DNA from: Bin80 sp022820435
GTDB lineage: Bacteria > Bacteroidota > Rhodothermia > Rhodothermales > Bin80
Length of the DNA stretch: 32,409 nucleotides
Direction of reading: 5' to 3'
NCBI GenBank assembly: GCA_022820435.1
Contig: JAJEFL010000149.1
Location: 1-32,409, forward strand
Made by a program: the position numbers and the translations under genes. The stretch's first letter is position 1, and each line of letters opens with the position of its first letter. The notes under the pieces were generated by a model, which saw only the letters and a program-made list of their open reading frames with translations, was not told where the DNA came from and ran no database searches. Positions 25,893 to 32,409 of the stretch are shown in pieces.

Positions 25893-26300
25893 TTGAATTC
25901 TGGAGGCAGGCTTTCCCGAACAGGTGTCTCTCTAAGCCCAAAGGATTCTCATTGCAGACAACTTCCAGTGTCTCTCCGAATTTTTCACGTTACAGCCGAT
26001 CAGAAATTGAGAAGGGTTTGGGGGAACCGGTATTTGGACATTTAAGTTTAGACCGTCAGATATCGCCTACTCTGTTGTTTGTCTCAGGTTTCTTGCGTCT
26101 CCTCAAAGGCCGCTGGCAGCCTGTGTATGAGATCCAGAAAAATCTGAGCAACGCTTTTCGGGCTGGTTTTTGTGGATTAGACCGATCAAAATAGCCATAG
26201 AAGAGAGGTCTTTCGTCCTTTAGAGTCTCAAAAGGGCCAAAAATAGATGGTTTGGCGATTTACGACACGCAGTTATGCTGTCTAACTCTGTGATCATACT
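25893..26300. other. intergenic stretch with repeat A copy 1
   Basis: Contains no supported gene. The frame running out of tgt sequence on the plus strand is a shadow. The main feature is the 177-bp repeat A at 26116-26292. No convincing terminator follows tgt. Confidence 0.5.
26116..26292. repeat. dispersed repeat A, copy 1 (about 177 bp)
   Basis: This stretch is roughly 83% identical, with one single-base gap, to 32232-32409 in the same orientation. Both begin GCAGCCTGTG and end CTGTG. Conserved blocks include CCAGAAAAATCTGAG, ACGCTTTTCGGG and TCAAAATAGCCATAGAAGAGAG. Copy 1 lies downstream of tgt and upstream (in position) of the end of the minus-strand coiled-coil gene. A minus-strand peptide frame is partly shared but breaks by a single-base indel, so it is not clearly coding. 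Confidence 0.75.
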
Positions 26301-27005
26301 TTATCCACGGGATGCCAGTCCAGTGTGTTCCAGTAATTTATCCCGCAGTTCAATTGCGAGGACGCGGCGAATTTCTTCTGCCATGATCCCCCGTTGATAG
26401 GCAACTTTGTGGATAATTCTCCGCTCTTGGTCACTATACTGGTCGGTATTTTCCACATAGTCAAAACAGAAGGATTGAATCTCATAAGCATCTTTGCCTG
26501 CAACGTTCACTTTCAGCTGATCGGCAATTCTTTCAACCCATGCTTCTGCATCAATTTCTTCCGACAGGGTTTTCCCGAGTTCCGAAAGTCGGAGGGGACT
26601 CTCAGAAGTTACCGAAGGAATGTTAAAACGGGTAAACACGATTTGACGGAGTTGATTAATTGCAGTACTATTGGTTTCGATCTTTCTCTCCACGCAATCC
26701 AGCCTTCCTTCTACTTTATCCAATCCTCCTTCCACGCGATCCAGTCTCCCATCCAGTCCATTCAGTCTCCCATCCAATCCATTCAGTCTTTCACCCAGTC
26801 CATTCAGTCTTTTATCCAGTCCATTCAGTCTCAGGCGCACTTCCTTTAATTCGTCCATGATTCGTTCCAAGACAGTATCAATCCGTCCCTTCCATTCTGC
26901 CTGTTCTTCATTACGGGTACGATTAGTGCTGCGCCACATAAGATAGGTGACAATGGCAGCAAGTCCGGCAAAGAGCGCCGATAGCCATGCAAGAGCAATT
27001 TCCAT
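26301..27005 (-). CDS. membrane-anchored coiled-coil protein with conserved C-terminal domain
   Basis: A 234-residue protein. The first 25 residues form one membrane helix (LAWLSALFAGLAAIVTYLMW), with a charged cytoplasmic-type segment after it. Residues about 45-110 are a coiled coil built of 7-residue repeats of the type RLNGLDG/DKRLNGL. Residues about 115-225 form a soluble domain with SPLRLSELGKTLSEEIDAEAWVERIADQL and an acidic/helical end. I recall similar domains at the C-terminus of uncharacterised bacterial coiled-coil proteins, but no function. At DNA level the coiled coil is encoded by 21-bp repeats. The gene stands alone, next to repeat A and opposite to its neighbours. Confidence 0.75.
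   Translation of the reverse strand: MEIALAWLSALFAGLAAIVTYLMWRSTNRTRNEEQAEWKGRIDTVLERIMDELKEVRLRLNGLDKRLNGLGERLNGLDGRLNGLDGRLDRVEGGLDKVEGRLDCVERKIETNSTAINQLRQIVFTRFNIPSVTSESPLRLSELGKTLSEEIDAEAWVERIADQLKVNVAGKDAYEIQSFCFDYVENTDQYSDQERRIIHKVAYQRGIMAEEIRRVLAIELRDKLLEHTGLASRG
26742..26832 (-). repeat. 21-bp tandem repeats within the coiled-coil gene
   Basis: Four to five tandem copies of a unit of the type CATCCAGTCCATTCAGTCTCC (plus strand) encode the RLNGLDx heptads. Units differ by a few bases. Copy-number change would keep the reading frame and alter the coiled-coil length by one heptad per unit. Confidence 0.75.
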
Positions 27006-27011
27006 GATATC

Positions 27012-27242
27012 TCAGTTTCTGTTGGAATTAGAAATACTAGTTAACCGTGTTGTTGATGGGAGGGTTCTGCATGTATCGTCTAAGGTACGTTGATTCGGAA
27101 CATATAGAGCCATATTCTCACATTGAGAGACAAGAAAACCGTTCAACAACGGCGAGTCCGTATGAGTAACCCAACCCTGATCGATAAGTTCCGCTACCAT
27201 AACAAAACTGGTCTGCGTAGCTATTATTGTCTGAACAATCAT
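27012..27242 (-). CDS. doubtful 76-residue ORF upstream of the coiled-coil gene
   Basis: Its stop lies 6 bases before the start of the coiled-coil gene on the same strand, so it could be a small co-transcribed gene. The product (starting MIVQTIIATQTSFVM) has a short hydrophobic start and a Ser/Thr/Asn-rich end, and no recognised family. Position is the only support. Confidence 0.2.
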   Translation of the reverse strand: MIVQTIIATQTSFVMVAELIDQGWVTHTDSPLLNGFLVSQCENMALYVPNQRTLDDTCRTLPSTTRLTSISNSNRN

Positions 27243-27392
27243 TTCTTCGAGATCGTTTTCTCAGTTAGGGCTATCCTCTGCCGATGAGGGGGAAACCCCT
27301 TCCAGATGCTGAATTCTGATTGTGTTCGGGGTGTCCCCGGATGTCGGTTCTACATAAGGGGCGAGTAAGTGCCTCCCATATTCTATCTGGAA

Positions 27393-27492
27393 TGAGGTTC
27401 TTGCAAAACTAATCATTCAGGCAAAAAAGCAATCCTGGGTGCACTCAAGTGAACAAAAACTTTCAAGATCGGGAGTTTTGCAAGATGCTCGA
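27393..27492. mobile_element. 100-bp repeat B, copy 1, MITE-like
   Basis: This is exactly 100 bp and aligns without gaps to 31511-31610 (about 79% identical). Copy 1 has perfect 12-bp inverted repeats near its ends, TCTTGCAAAACT at 27399-27410 and AGTTTTGCAAGA at 27474-27485. The outer bases (TGAGGTT... and ...TGCTCGA) are also nearly symmetric. The termini recall the GAGxxTTTGCAAAA ends of IS5-type elements, so it may be a short non-autonomous derivative. It encodes nothing. Confidence 0.6.
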
Positions 27493-27510
27493 ATGTGATA
27501 GAACATTCGA
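27489..27510. promoter_or_regulatory. 22-bp palindrome, possible operator upstream of ispH
   Basis: TCGAATGT and ACATTCGA are a perfect 8-bp inverted repeat with a 6-base spacer GATAGA. It overlaps the right end of repeat B by four bases and lies 117 bases before the ispH start. The size and symmetry fit a dimeric regulator site, but no regulator gene is nearby. It is absent from copy 2 of repeat B. Confidence 0.4.
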
Positions 27511-27626
27511 AATGAAGCGCGGTTTACTGTAAAGTCTGATTCTATCGTACAGGACGGGAGTTTTCCCCTGAATACTTCCAAAAACAGGCTGTTCGCTGAA
27601 AAACATGAAAATCCCCAGGTTCAATT

Positions 27627-28859
27627 ATGCCACGAAACTTTGATATTCCCCAGTTTTATCGAAGTCCGATCATTTCGGTGATCAAGACGGCACGGATGGC
27701 CGCAGATCCGCGAAAGAAGGACCTGGTCCCGTCACTTCTGGACTTTGGGCCGGTTAAAGTGTGGATTGCACGGAACTTCGGATTCTGCTTTGGGGTGGAA
27801 AATGCTGTAGAAATTGCCTATCGCGCCATCTCTGAGCATCCCGACCGGCGGCTGTTTATGCTGTCGGAAATGATCCACAACCCACAGGTCAATAATGATC
27901 TTCGTCGGCGGGGAATGCAGTTTCTGCGCTCAAGTACGGGGGATCAACTGATCAGTTTTGACACGCTGACCCCGGAGGATATTGTGGTCATCCCCGCCTT
28001 TGGGACAACACTGGAAATCAAAGAAGATCTCAAAGACCGTGGGGTGGATGTTCGCACCTATGATACCACCTGCCCGTTTGTAAAAAAGGTGTGGCGTCGG
28101 AGCGAGCAGATCGGAGATAACAACTATACCGTAATTATTCACGGGAAGCGGTTGCATGAGGAGTCAAGGGCATCCTTTTCGCATGCCAGCAAGCATGCGC
28201 CGGTGATTGTAATCCGGGATATCAATGATGCAGAGGATCTTGGAAAGGTGATTCGGGGAGAGAAAGATCGCACATATTTCTATGAACGATTTGCAGAATG
28301 TTACAGTGATGGGTTTGATCCGGACCGGGATTTGGAGCGTATCGGTGTTGTAAATCAGACCACGATGCTGGTCACCGAGACCTTGGCCGTGACGGATATC
28401 TTGCGGAACGCCGTTCAGGAACGTTATCAGGAAGATGGACATTTTGTAGACACCAGTGATACGCTCTGTTATGCAACGCATGAAAATCAGGAGGCTGCGC
28501 GTGTAATGCTGGAGCAGCCGCTTGATCTGGCGCTGGTTGTCGGGGGATACAATTCCTCCAATACCAGTCAGATTGTGTCACTCTGCGGTACGGTTGTCCC
28601 TACCTATTTTATACGGGGGGCAGATGAAATCGGGTTAAACCGGATCCATCATTACGATTATCCGGTCATGGAGGTGCGTACGGCCGTTAATTGGATTCCC
28701 ACACATCGGCCGGTATCTATTGCAATCACATCGGGGGCATCCTGTCCAGACATGATCGTAGATGATGTAATCCGTAAAGTGGTGGCATTTTTTGAAGATA
28801 CCGCCTCTTTTGCGGATGCACTGGCCCCTTATGAAGCGGCTTCTGTGCCAGTTGGATAA
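27627..28859 (+). CDS. ispH: 4-hydroxy-3-methylbut-2-enyl diphosphate reductase
   Basis: The last enzyme of the MEP isoprenoid pathway, reducing HMBPP to IPP and DMAPP with an iron-sulfur cluster. The three cluster cysteines are Cys54 (FGFCFGVENA), Cys149 (DTTCPFVKK) and Cys281 (DTLCYATHENQ). The 410 residues exceed the ~315 of E. coli; this is the long form that also occurs in cyanobacteria and plants, with an N-terminal extension of about 40 residues and an insertion near 175-240. A weak CCAGG lies 7 bases before the ATG. Two lipoprotein genes and a peptidase follow with small gaps, and may share its promoter. Confidence 0.96.
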   Translation: MPRNFDIPQFYRSPIISVIKTARMAADPRKKDLVPSLLDFGPVKVWIARNFGFCFGVENAVEIAYRAISEHPDRRLFMLSEMIHNPQVNNDLRRRGMQFLRSSTGDQLISFDTLTPEDIVVIPAFGTTLEIKEDLKDRGVDVRTYDTTCPFVKKVWRRSEQIGDNNYTVIIHGKRLHEESRASFSHASKHAPVIVIRDINDAEDLGKVIRGEKDRTYFYERFAECYSDGFDPDRDLERIGVVNQTTMLVTETLAVTDILRNAVQERYQEDGHFVDTSDTLCYATHENQEAARVMLEQPLDLALVVGGYNSSNTSQIVSLCGTVVPTYFIRGADEIGLNRIHHYDYPVMEVRTAVNWIPTHRPVSIAITSGASCPDMIVDDVIRKVVAFFEDTASFADALAPYEAASVPVG

Positions 28860-28863
28860 AAAA

Positions 28864-29421
28864 ATGAGGCACAGCATATGGATAGGGCTGGTGTTTCTGG
28901 CCTCCTGTGATGTGTTTGGTACTCGTATACCGGAGCCGCCCGTAGGCGAGGCAGGTACATGGCTGCAACCCGTTGCCCCTGATCTTGTCGTTGACAACTT
29001 ACGCGCTGCTGTGACGGAGTTGAATGCCGCCAATTATCGCCGCTCACTGGATCAGGAGTTTATGTTCACGCCCACAGCGGCAGCGCATGCGCGTGATCCA
29101 GACCAGTGGACGAACTGGGATCACGCGCAGGAGAACGGGTATTTTATCACGGTTGCAGAGGCCGCCAAGGGGAGTTCGGGGAATCTTCTGCGTTTGGAAG
29201 ATGCCAAAACGGAGCTCAGTGAAACCGAATACATTCTGGATGCCCATTATCTGCTGCTGATCCAACACGGGAGCCAGCAGATTGCGGATACCCTTCAGGG
29301 GAGGCTGGTCTGGGTGATCACCAAGAAAGTGGATGGCCTGTGGGTGCTCAAAAGGTGGAGTGATCAGAGTATTGGCACCGAGGATTCCTGGAGCGATCTA
29401 AAGGCAGAGTTCGCCAGTTAA
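28864..29421 (+). CDS. small lipoprotein, NTF2/SnoaL-like, copy 1
   Basis: The ATG at 28864 is chosen because a classic lipoprotein signal follows (lipobox FLASC, Cys15). It lies 4 bases after the ispH stop. A longer frame from 28792 would overlap ispH and bury the signal. The mature protein is about 170 residues, with LVVDNLRAAVTELNAANYRRSLDQEFMFTP and a C-terminal strand LWVLKRWSDQS, the arrangement of a cone-shaped NTF2-like fold. The gene 8 bases downstream encodes a similar protein. Function is unknown. Confidence 0.75.
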   Translation: MRHSIWIGLVFLASCDVFGTRIPEPPVGEAGTWLQPVAPDLVVDNLRAAVTELNAANYRRSLDQEFMFTPTAAAHARDPDQWTNWDHAQENGYFITVAEAAKGSSGNLLRLEDAKTELSETEYILDAHYLLLIQHGSQQIADTLQGRLVWVITKKVDGLWVLKRWSDQSIGTEDSWSDLKAEFAS

Positions 29422-29428
29422 TCAGATT

Positions 29429-29950
29429 GTGTCGGATCAATCGTATATATCGCCCCTAGCGGTCATCGTTTTCTCGTTTTTGTGCGGTGGATGTAATCCG
29501 TTTGCCCCGGCAATCGGCGATGGGGATCCGTTTGAAGATCTTTTTGGAGATCCAAAAACAATTGAAGGGTATTTTACAAATTTCCGTCATGCGTATGAAC
29601 TGCGGGACCTGTCGCTCTATGAACCCCTGATTGACTCCTCGTTCGTATTCATTTATACGGATTTTGATACGGGCATTGAGCGTGAATGGGGGTTTGGCCA
29701 GGAGTTGGAGTCAACTCGCCGTTTATTTGAGAGTACAGTGGATGTACAACTGCAGTGGAAGCAGATTATCACCAGACAGGAGTATAATGAAGGGAGGCGG
29801 GCGGTTGCAGTGCGAAGTTTTAATTTAGCGGTTGCCCTGAATACCGGGGATGTCTTCCGGGGGGATGGGAATGTGAATTTTCTGCTCGCACGTGCAGACA
29901 CGACCCGGGCATGGCGACTGCTTCGCTGGCGAGATGAGAGTGAATTATAG
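29429..29950 (+). CDS. small lipoprotein, NTF2/SnoaL-like, copy 2
   Basis: A 173-residue protein starting at GTG, with lipobox CGGC (Cys22). The mature sequence has YFTNFRHAYELRDLSLYEPLIDSSFVFIY, which matches the pattern N-helix/LY..LD..F.F of the preceding lipoprotein, and a C-terminal strand AWRLLRWRDE. The two are diverged paralogues. The GTG start lies 7 bases after the preceding stop. The next gene begins 16 bases downstream. Function unknown; the proteins probably sit in the periplasm or outer membrane. Confidence 0.75.
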   Translation: MSDQSYISPLAVIVFSFLCGGCNPFAPAIGDGDPFEDLFGDPKTIEGYFTNFRHAYELRDLSLYEPLIDSSFVFIYTDFDTGIEREWGFGQELESTRRLFESTVDVQLQWKQIITRQEYNEGRRAVAVRSFNLAVALNTGDVFRGDGNVNFLLARADTTRAWRLLRWRDESEL

Positions 29951-29966
29951 GTTTCAATTATAATAA

Positions 29967-31349
29967 ATGAACATGAGTGCAATTTCTCAGGCGCTGGCGT
30001 ACTCACAGGCCAACCAAAACCGTTTTACAGCGGAGTTGATAGATCTGCTTCGTATCCCTTCGATCAGTACGGACCCTGCCTATTCGGATCAGGTTGTACA
30101 GACCGCAGACTGGCTGGCGGGGCATCTCCAAGGTCTAGGTGTACAGGATGCCGAGGCGGTCCAGACCGAGGGGCATCCAATTGTAGTTGGGGGGATCACG
30201 GTTGATCCGGCATGGCCGACCGTTCTGGTTTATGGTCATTACGATGTGCAGCCAGCGGATCCACTGGATCTCTGGACATCCCCCCCTTTTGAACCGGTCA
30301 TTCGGGAAGGCGTGCTCTATGCACGCGGTGCCTGTGACGATAAGGGACAGATGTTTATGCATCTCAAGGCTCTGGAATGCTGGATGCAAACGACAGGGGC
30401 ACCTCCGGTGAACCTCAAGTTTATTCTTGAAGGGGAAGAAGAATCTGGATCTGCGAGTCTTCCAGGGTTCATTCGCACACACAAAGAGGAGTTATCGGCG
30501 GATGTCGTGGTGATTTCGGATTCAAGTCTGTTTGCCCCGGGGATCCCTTCTGTCACCTGTGGGCTTCGGGGGATGACGTATGTGGAGATTACGTTGACCG
30601 GTCCGGACCGTGATCTGCATTCGGGCACATATGGAGGGGCAATTCACAATCCCATTCACGCATTGTCTGCGTTAATCACAGAGATGCATGATGCAGATCA
30701 CCGGATTACGATTGACGGATTTTATGATCGTGTTCGCCCTCTTTCGGAAGAGGAGCGCAGTGCTATGTCGGGTTTGCCCTTTGATGCAGCGGCCTGGGCA
30801 CAGGAGGTTGGTGTTCACACTCCACGCACCGAGTCGGGGTATTCCGTTATGGAAGCATCTACCTCACGCCCGACCCTTGACTGCAATGGAATCTGGGGAG
30901 GGTATACCGGAGACGGTGCCAAGACGGTTCTTCCTTCAACGGCTAGTGCAAAGATTTCCATGCGGTTGGTACCGGATCAGGACCCCGACGAGATTGCTGA
31001 GTTGATGGAGGCATGGTTACATGCGCGGGTTCCTGCCTCCATGCGGTTGGCGTTCAATGTGGTTCATGGTGCTCAACCTGTACTGATTGACCGGGAAAGT
31101 GACGCGATGTCTGCGGCATCACATGCACTGGAGGATGTCTATGGCCGTCCGCCTTATTTTACACGTATTGGAGGCAGTATCCCGGTGGTGGCGGATTTTA
31201 AGCATCTATTGGGACTAGACAGTGTATTGATGGGATTTGGACTGGATTCAGATGCAATTCATTCCCCGAACGAGCATTTTGGACTGGACCGGTTTGCGGA
31301 GGGGATTGATGCGATTTTACGATTTCATGCTCATTACGCTGCGGGATAG
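29967..31349 (+). CDS. M20-family dipeptidase/peptidase
   Basis: A 460-residue di-zinc hydrolase of the M20 (CNDP-like) family. Metal and catalytic residues are visible: His91 and Asp93 in VYGHYDVQP, Asp124 in RGACDDKG, the catalytic Glu158 with metal-binding Glu159 in ILEGEEESG, Asp185 in VISDSS, His218 of the lid domain in DLHSGTYGG and His432 in IHSPNEHF. No signal peptide, so it is cytoplasmic and probably cleaves dipeptides or related amides. It follows the two lipoproteins by 16 bases and is followed by tRNA-Leu. Confidence 0.95.
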   Translation: MNMSAISQALAYSQANQNRFTAELIDLLRIPSISTDPAYSDQVVQTADWLAGHLQGLGVQDAEAVQTEGHPIVVGGITVDPAWPTVLVYGHYDVQPADPLDLWTSPPFEPVIREGVLYARGACDDKGQMFMHLKALECWMQTTGAPPVNLKFILEGEEESGSASLPGFIRTHKEELSADVVVISDSSLFAPGIPSVTCGLRGMTYVEITLTGPDRDLHSGTYGGAIHNPIHALSALITEMHDADHRITIDGFYDRVRPLSEEERSAMSGLPFDAAAWAQEVGVHTPRTESGYSVMEASTSRPTLDCNGIWGGYTGDGAKTVLPSTASAKISMRLVPDQDPDEIAELMEAWLHARVPASMRLAFNVVHGAQPVLIDRESDAMSAASHALEDVYGRPPYFTRIGGSIPVVADFKHLLGLDSVLMGFGLDSDAIHSPNEHFGLDRFAEGIDAILRFHAHYAAG

Positions 31350-31388
31350 GATCCGTGCAGGCCGGGAGCAGTAGAAGTGCTGATGATA

Positions 31389-31473
31389 GCCCGGGTGGCG
31401 GAATTGGTAGACGCGACGGACTCAAAATCCGTTGGCCATTGCGGCTGTGTGGGTTCGAGTCCCACCCCGGGTA
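31389..31473 (+). tRNA. tRNA-Leu (anticodon CAA)
   Basis: A complete class II tRNA of 85 bases. The acceptor stem pairs GCCCGGG with CCCGGGT, with a G-T pair at the end. The anticodon loop CTCAAAA sits between ACGGA and TCCGT, giving anticodon CAA. The long variable arm and discriminator A73 fit leucine. The T-arm is GTGGG-TTCGAGT-CCCAC. CCA is not encoded. The D-arm starts TGGCGGAATTGGTAGACG. It would read UUG codons. Confidence 0.95.
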
Positions 31474-31510
31474 CATTCATTCCCGCCTCTGTGCAGAATC
31501 CTGAATAATG

Positions 31511-31610
31511 TGAGGTTCCTGCAAAACGAATAATCCAGGCTAAAAAGCGCTTCTGGGTGCTCTCGGATGAACAAAAATCTTTAAGACTGGGAATTTTACA
31601 AGATGCTCAT
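31511..31610. mobile_element. 100-bp repeat B, copy 2, MITE-like
   Basis: Aligns without gaps over exactly 100 bp to 27393-27492, with 21 differences by eye. Its terminal inverted repeats are more eroded than in copy 1 (left TCCTGCAAAACG, right AATTTTACAAGA). It lies 37 bases after the tRNA-Leu gene. Confidence 0.6.
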
Positions 31611-31698
31611 ATGCAATGGGAAAATTCAAGGGTTGCAGGTTCGATCAGGGACATGATGAGTCCCGGTTCTTCCGAAAATATCTGACATTTAGAGGTTC

Positions 31699-31866
31699 GT
31701 GAGCCATAAACATCTGGCAATAGATGGATTTATTCTATTCAACCCGGAATGTATGACGTTGGACATATTCTTCACAAAACCACAGCAGGCGGTTGTGGCA
31801 GGGGATGAGTCGGGGTGCATTCATGTGCAGGTGCACACATCAGTACAATCCCGAATCAGGGAGTGA
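31699..31866 (+). pseudogene. possible C-terminal WD40-repeat remnant
   Basis: A 55-codon open frame with a GTG at 31699 and an upstream in-frame stop at 31690. The last part, QQAVVAGDESGCIHVQVHT, matches the last strands of WD40 propellers (AGDxxGxVHxxxL) found at the ends of large NTPase-WD40 proteins. There is no propeller before it. Likely a remnant left by deletion or insertion. The similarity is by eye only. Confidence 0.35.
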
Positions 31867-32004
31867 AAGGGAGATATTTTGGCATCCGCCACCGCCTGAA
31901 GATTTTTTTTTGCGCTGAAACTCGTTTAATCCGATATTATTTGGTATATTAAGAGTTCCGGTTGAAGGTCAGCCGGTTTAACCATAAACTAATTAGATAA
32001 AAAA

Positions 32005-32232
32005 ATGGCTACAGTTGAGCAACGTTTCAAATCTCTTTTGGAGAAACATCTTGGCATAACCGATTCAGATGCGATGAACTCCACTCTTCCGGATCTCGGG
32101 GTGAACTCCGTAGATGCCGTCAACTTTCTGAAAGCGGTGTGCGAGGAGTTCGGGGTTGATTTTAAGCCTGAAGATGCGGCGAAATTTAAGAATCTGCAGG
32201 AAGCGGTCAATCAAATAGAATCCGCCGGCTAG
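32005..32232 (+). CDS. acyl carrier protein
   Basis: A 75-residue acyl carrier protein. Helix 2 starts at DLGVNSVDAVNF, so Ser35 takes the 4'-phosphopantetheine arm. The usual DSLD is NSVD here, and the Leu after the Ser is Val. This is more like specialised carrier proteins than the FAS AcpP. An A-rich leader (TAGATAAAAAA) precedes the ATG, and no Shine-Dalgarno sequence is visible. The adjacent context within the window has no ketosynthase or FAS gene. Repeat A copy 2 begins at its stop codon. Confidence 0.9.
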   Translation: MATVEQRFKSLLEKHLGITDSDAMNSTLPDLGVNSVDAVNFLKAVCEEFGVDFKPEDAAKFKNLQEAVNQIESAG

Positions 32233-32409
32233 CAGCCTGTGGATAAAGTCCAGAAAAATCTGAGGAACGCTTTTCGGGTTGGTCTTTGGAGATTAGACTG
32301 CTCAAAATAGCCATAGAAGAGAGATTTTTCGCCCCTTGGAGTCTCAAAAAGAACGAAAAATAGATGTTTTGGCCACCTATGACACGCAGTTGTACAGTCT
32401 AATTCTGTG
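32232..32409. repeat. dispersed repeat A, copy 2 (cut by window end)
   Basis: About 83% identical to 26116-26292 over its full visible length, same orientation. It starts at the last base of the ACP stop codon and runs to the window end, so it may continue beyond. Confidence 0.75.

Larger units (their letters stand above)
27006..27626. other. intergenic stretch before ispH with repeats and hairpins
   Basis: A 621-bp stretch between divergent genes. It holds a weak minus-strand frame (27012-27242), two GC-rich hairpins (AGGGG...CCCCT at 287-300 of block 27000 and CGGGG-TGT-CCCCG at 27327-27339), the 100-bp repeat B (27393-27492) and the palindrome at 27489-27510. It should contain promoters for both neighbours. 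Confidence 0.5.
31474..32004. other. intergenic stretch after tRNA-Leu
   Basis: It contains repeat B copy 2 (31511-31610) and a possible WD40 remnant (31699-31866), followed by an AT-rich stretch (31900-32000) leading into the acyl carrier protein gene. A possible -10-like TATATT lies at 31945-31950, without a clear -35. TGTGCA-GG-TGCACA near 31824 is a small palindrome. Confidence 0.5.

Noticed and set aside
26116..26292. Repeat A as a coding element on the minus strand (frame YGYFxxSNxQxPxRKAxLRFFW)
   Set aside because: The frame is shared only partly: a one-base indel breaks it between the two copies, and no start is conserved.
27012..27242. Confident gene call for the 76-codon minus frame
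   Set aside because: Only its position supports it, so it is listed with low confidence instead.
31389..31473. tRNA-Leu as an integration site (att)
   Set aside because: No repeat of the tRNA 3' end is visible elsewhere in the window and no integrase gene is present.

Overview
The window reads as a chromosomal segment of a Gram-negative bacterium, most likely of the Bacteroidota/Rhodothermota lineage. Three things support this. The tRNA-guanine transglycosylase lacks the zinc-binding cysteines, as I remember for Bacteroidota homologues. Shine-Dalgarno sequences are sparse and some leaders are A-rich. Outer-membrane genes abound: TamA/TamB, an Mla-type lipid transporter, a large beta-barrel and several lipoproteins. 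No marker gene was searched, so this placement is an inference.

Layout. (1) 1-5300 is an accessory arm: the 3' end of an IS1634-type transposase, a minus-strand NCS2-type permease fused to a degenerate histidine-kinase-like ATPase domain, and two tandem, about 75% identical polyamine-type solute-binding lipoproteins without any ABC permease or ATPase in view. (2) 5547-9572 holds the minus-strand pair rsmD-coaD and, divergently, an NDUFA9-like dehydrogenase-fold gene followed by an outer-membrane beta-barrel gene. (3) 9573-10949 is gene-poor and holds a frameshifted coiled-coil/membrane protein remnant. (4) 10950-25892 is one long plus-strand unit with overlaps or tiny gaps: ecsC-like, sulfatase, clpX, tamA, tamB, mlaE, mlaF, a possible 45-codon ORF, mlaD, a two-helix membrane protein, tgt. 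(5) 25893-27626 holds a repeat, a minus-strand coiled-coil membrane protein, a 100-bp mobile-element-like repeat and a 22-bp palindrome. (6) 27627-31349 holds ispH, two related lipoproteins and an M20 dipeptidase. (7) 31389-32409 holds tRNA-Leu(CAA), a second copy of the 100-bp repeat, a possible WD40 remnant, an acyl carrier protein and a second copy of the 177-bp repeat.

The most coherent system is the plus-strand unit that joins TamA/TamB with an MCE-type phospholipid transporter. Both are thought to move or insert material between inner and outer membrane, so co-transcription suggests a common envelope-maintenance module. The most unusual single items are the permease-ATPase fusion with a lost substrate-binding carboxylate, the 45-codon ORF that exactly bridges mlaF and mlaD, the zinc-site-less Tgt, and two families of short dispersed repeats. 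I did not find a CRISPR array, prophage or recognisable defence island.
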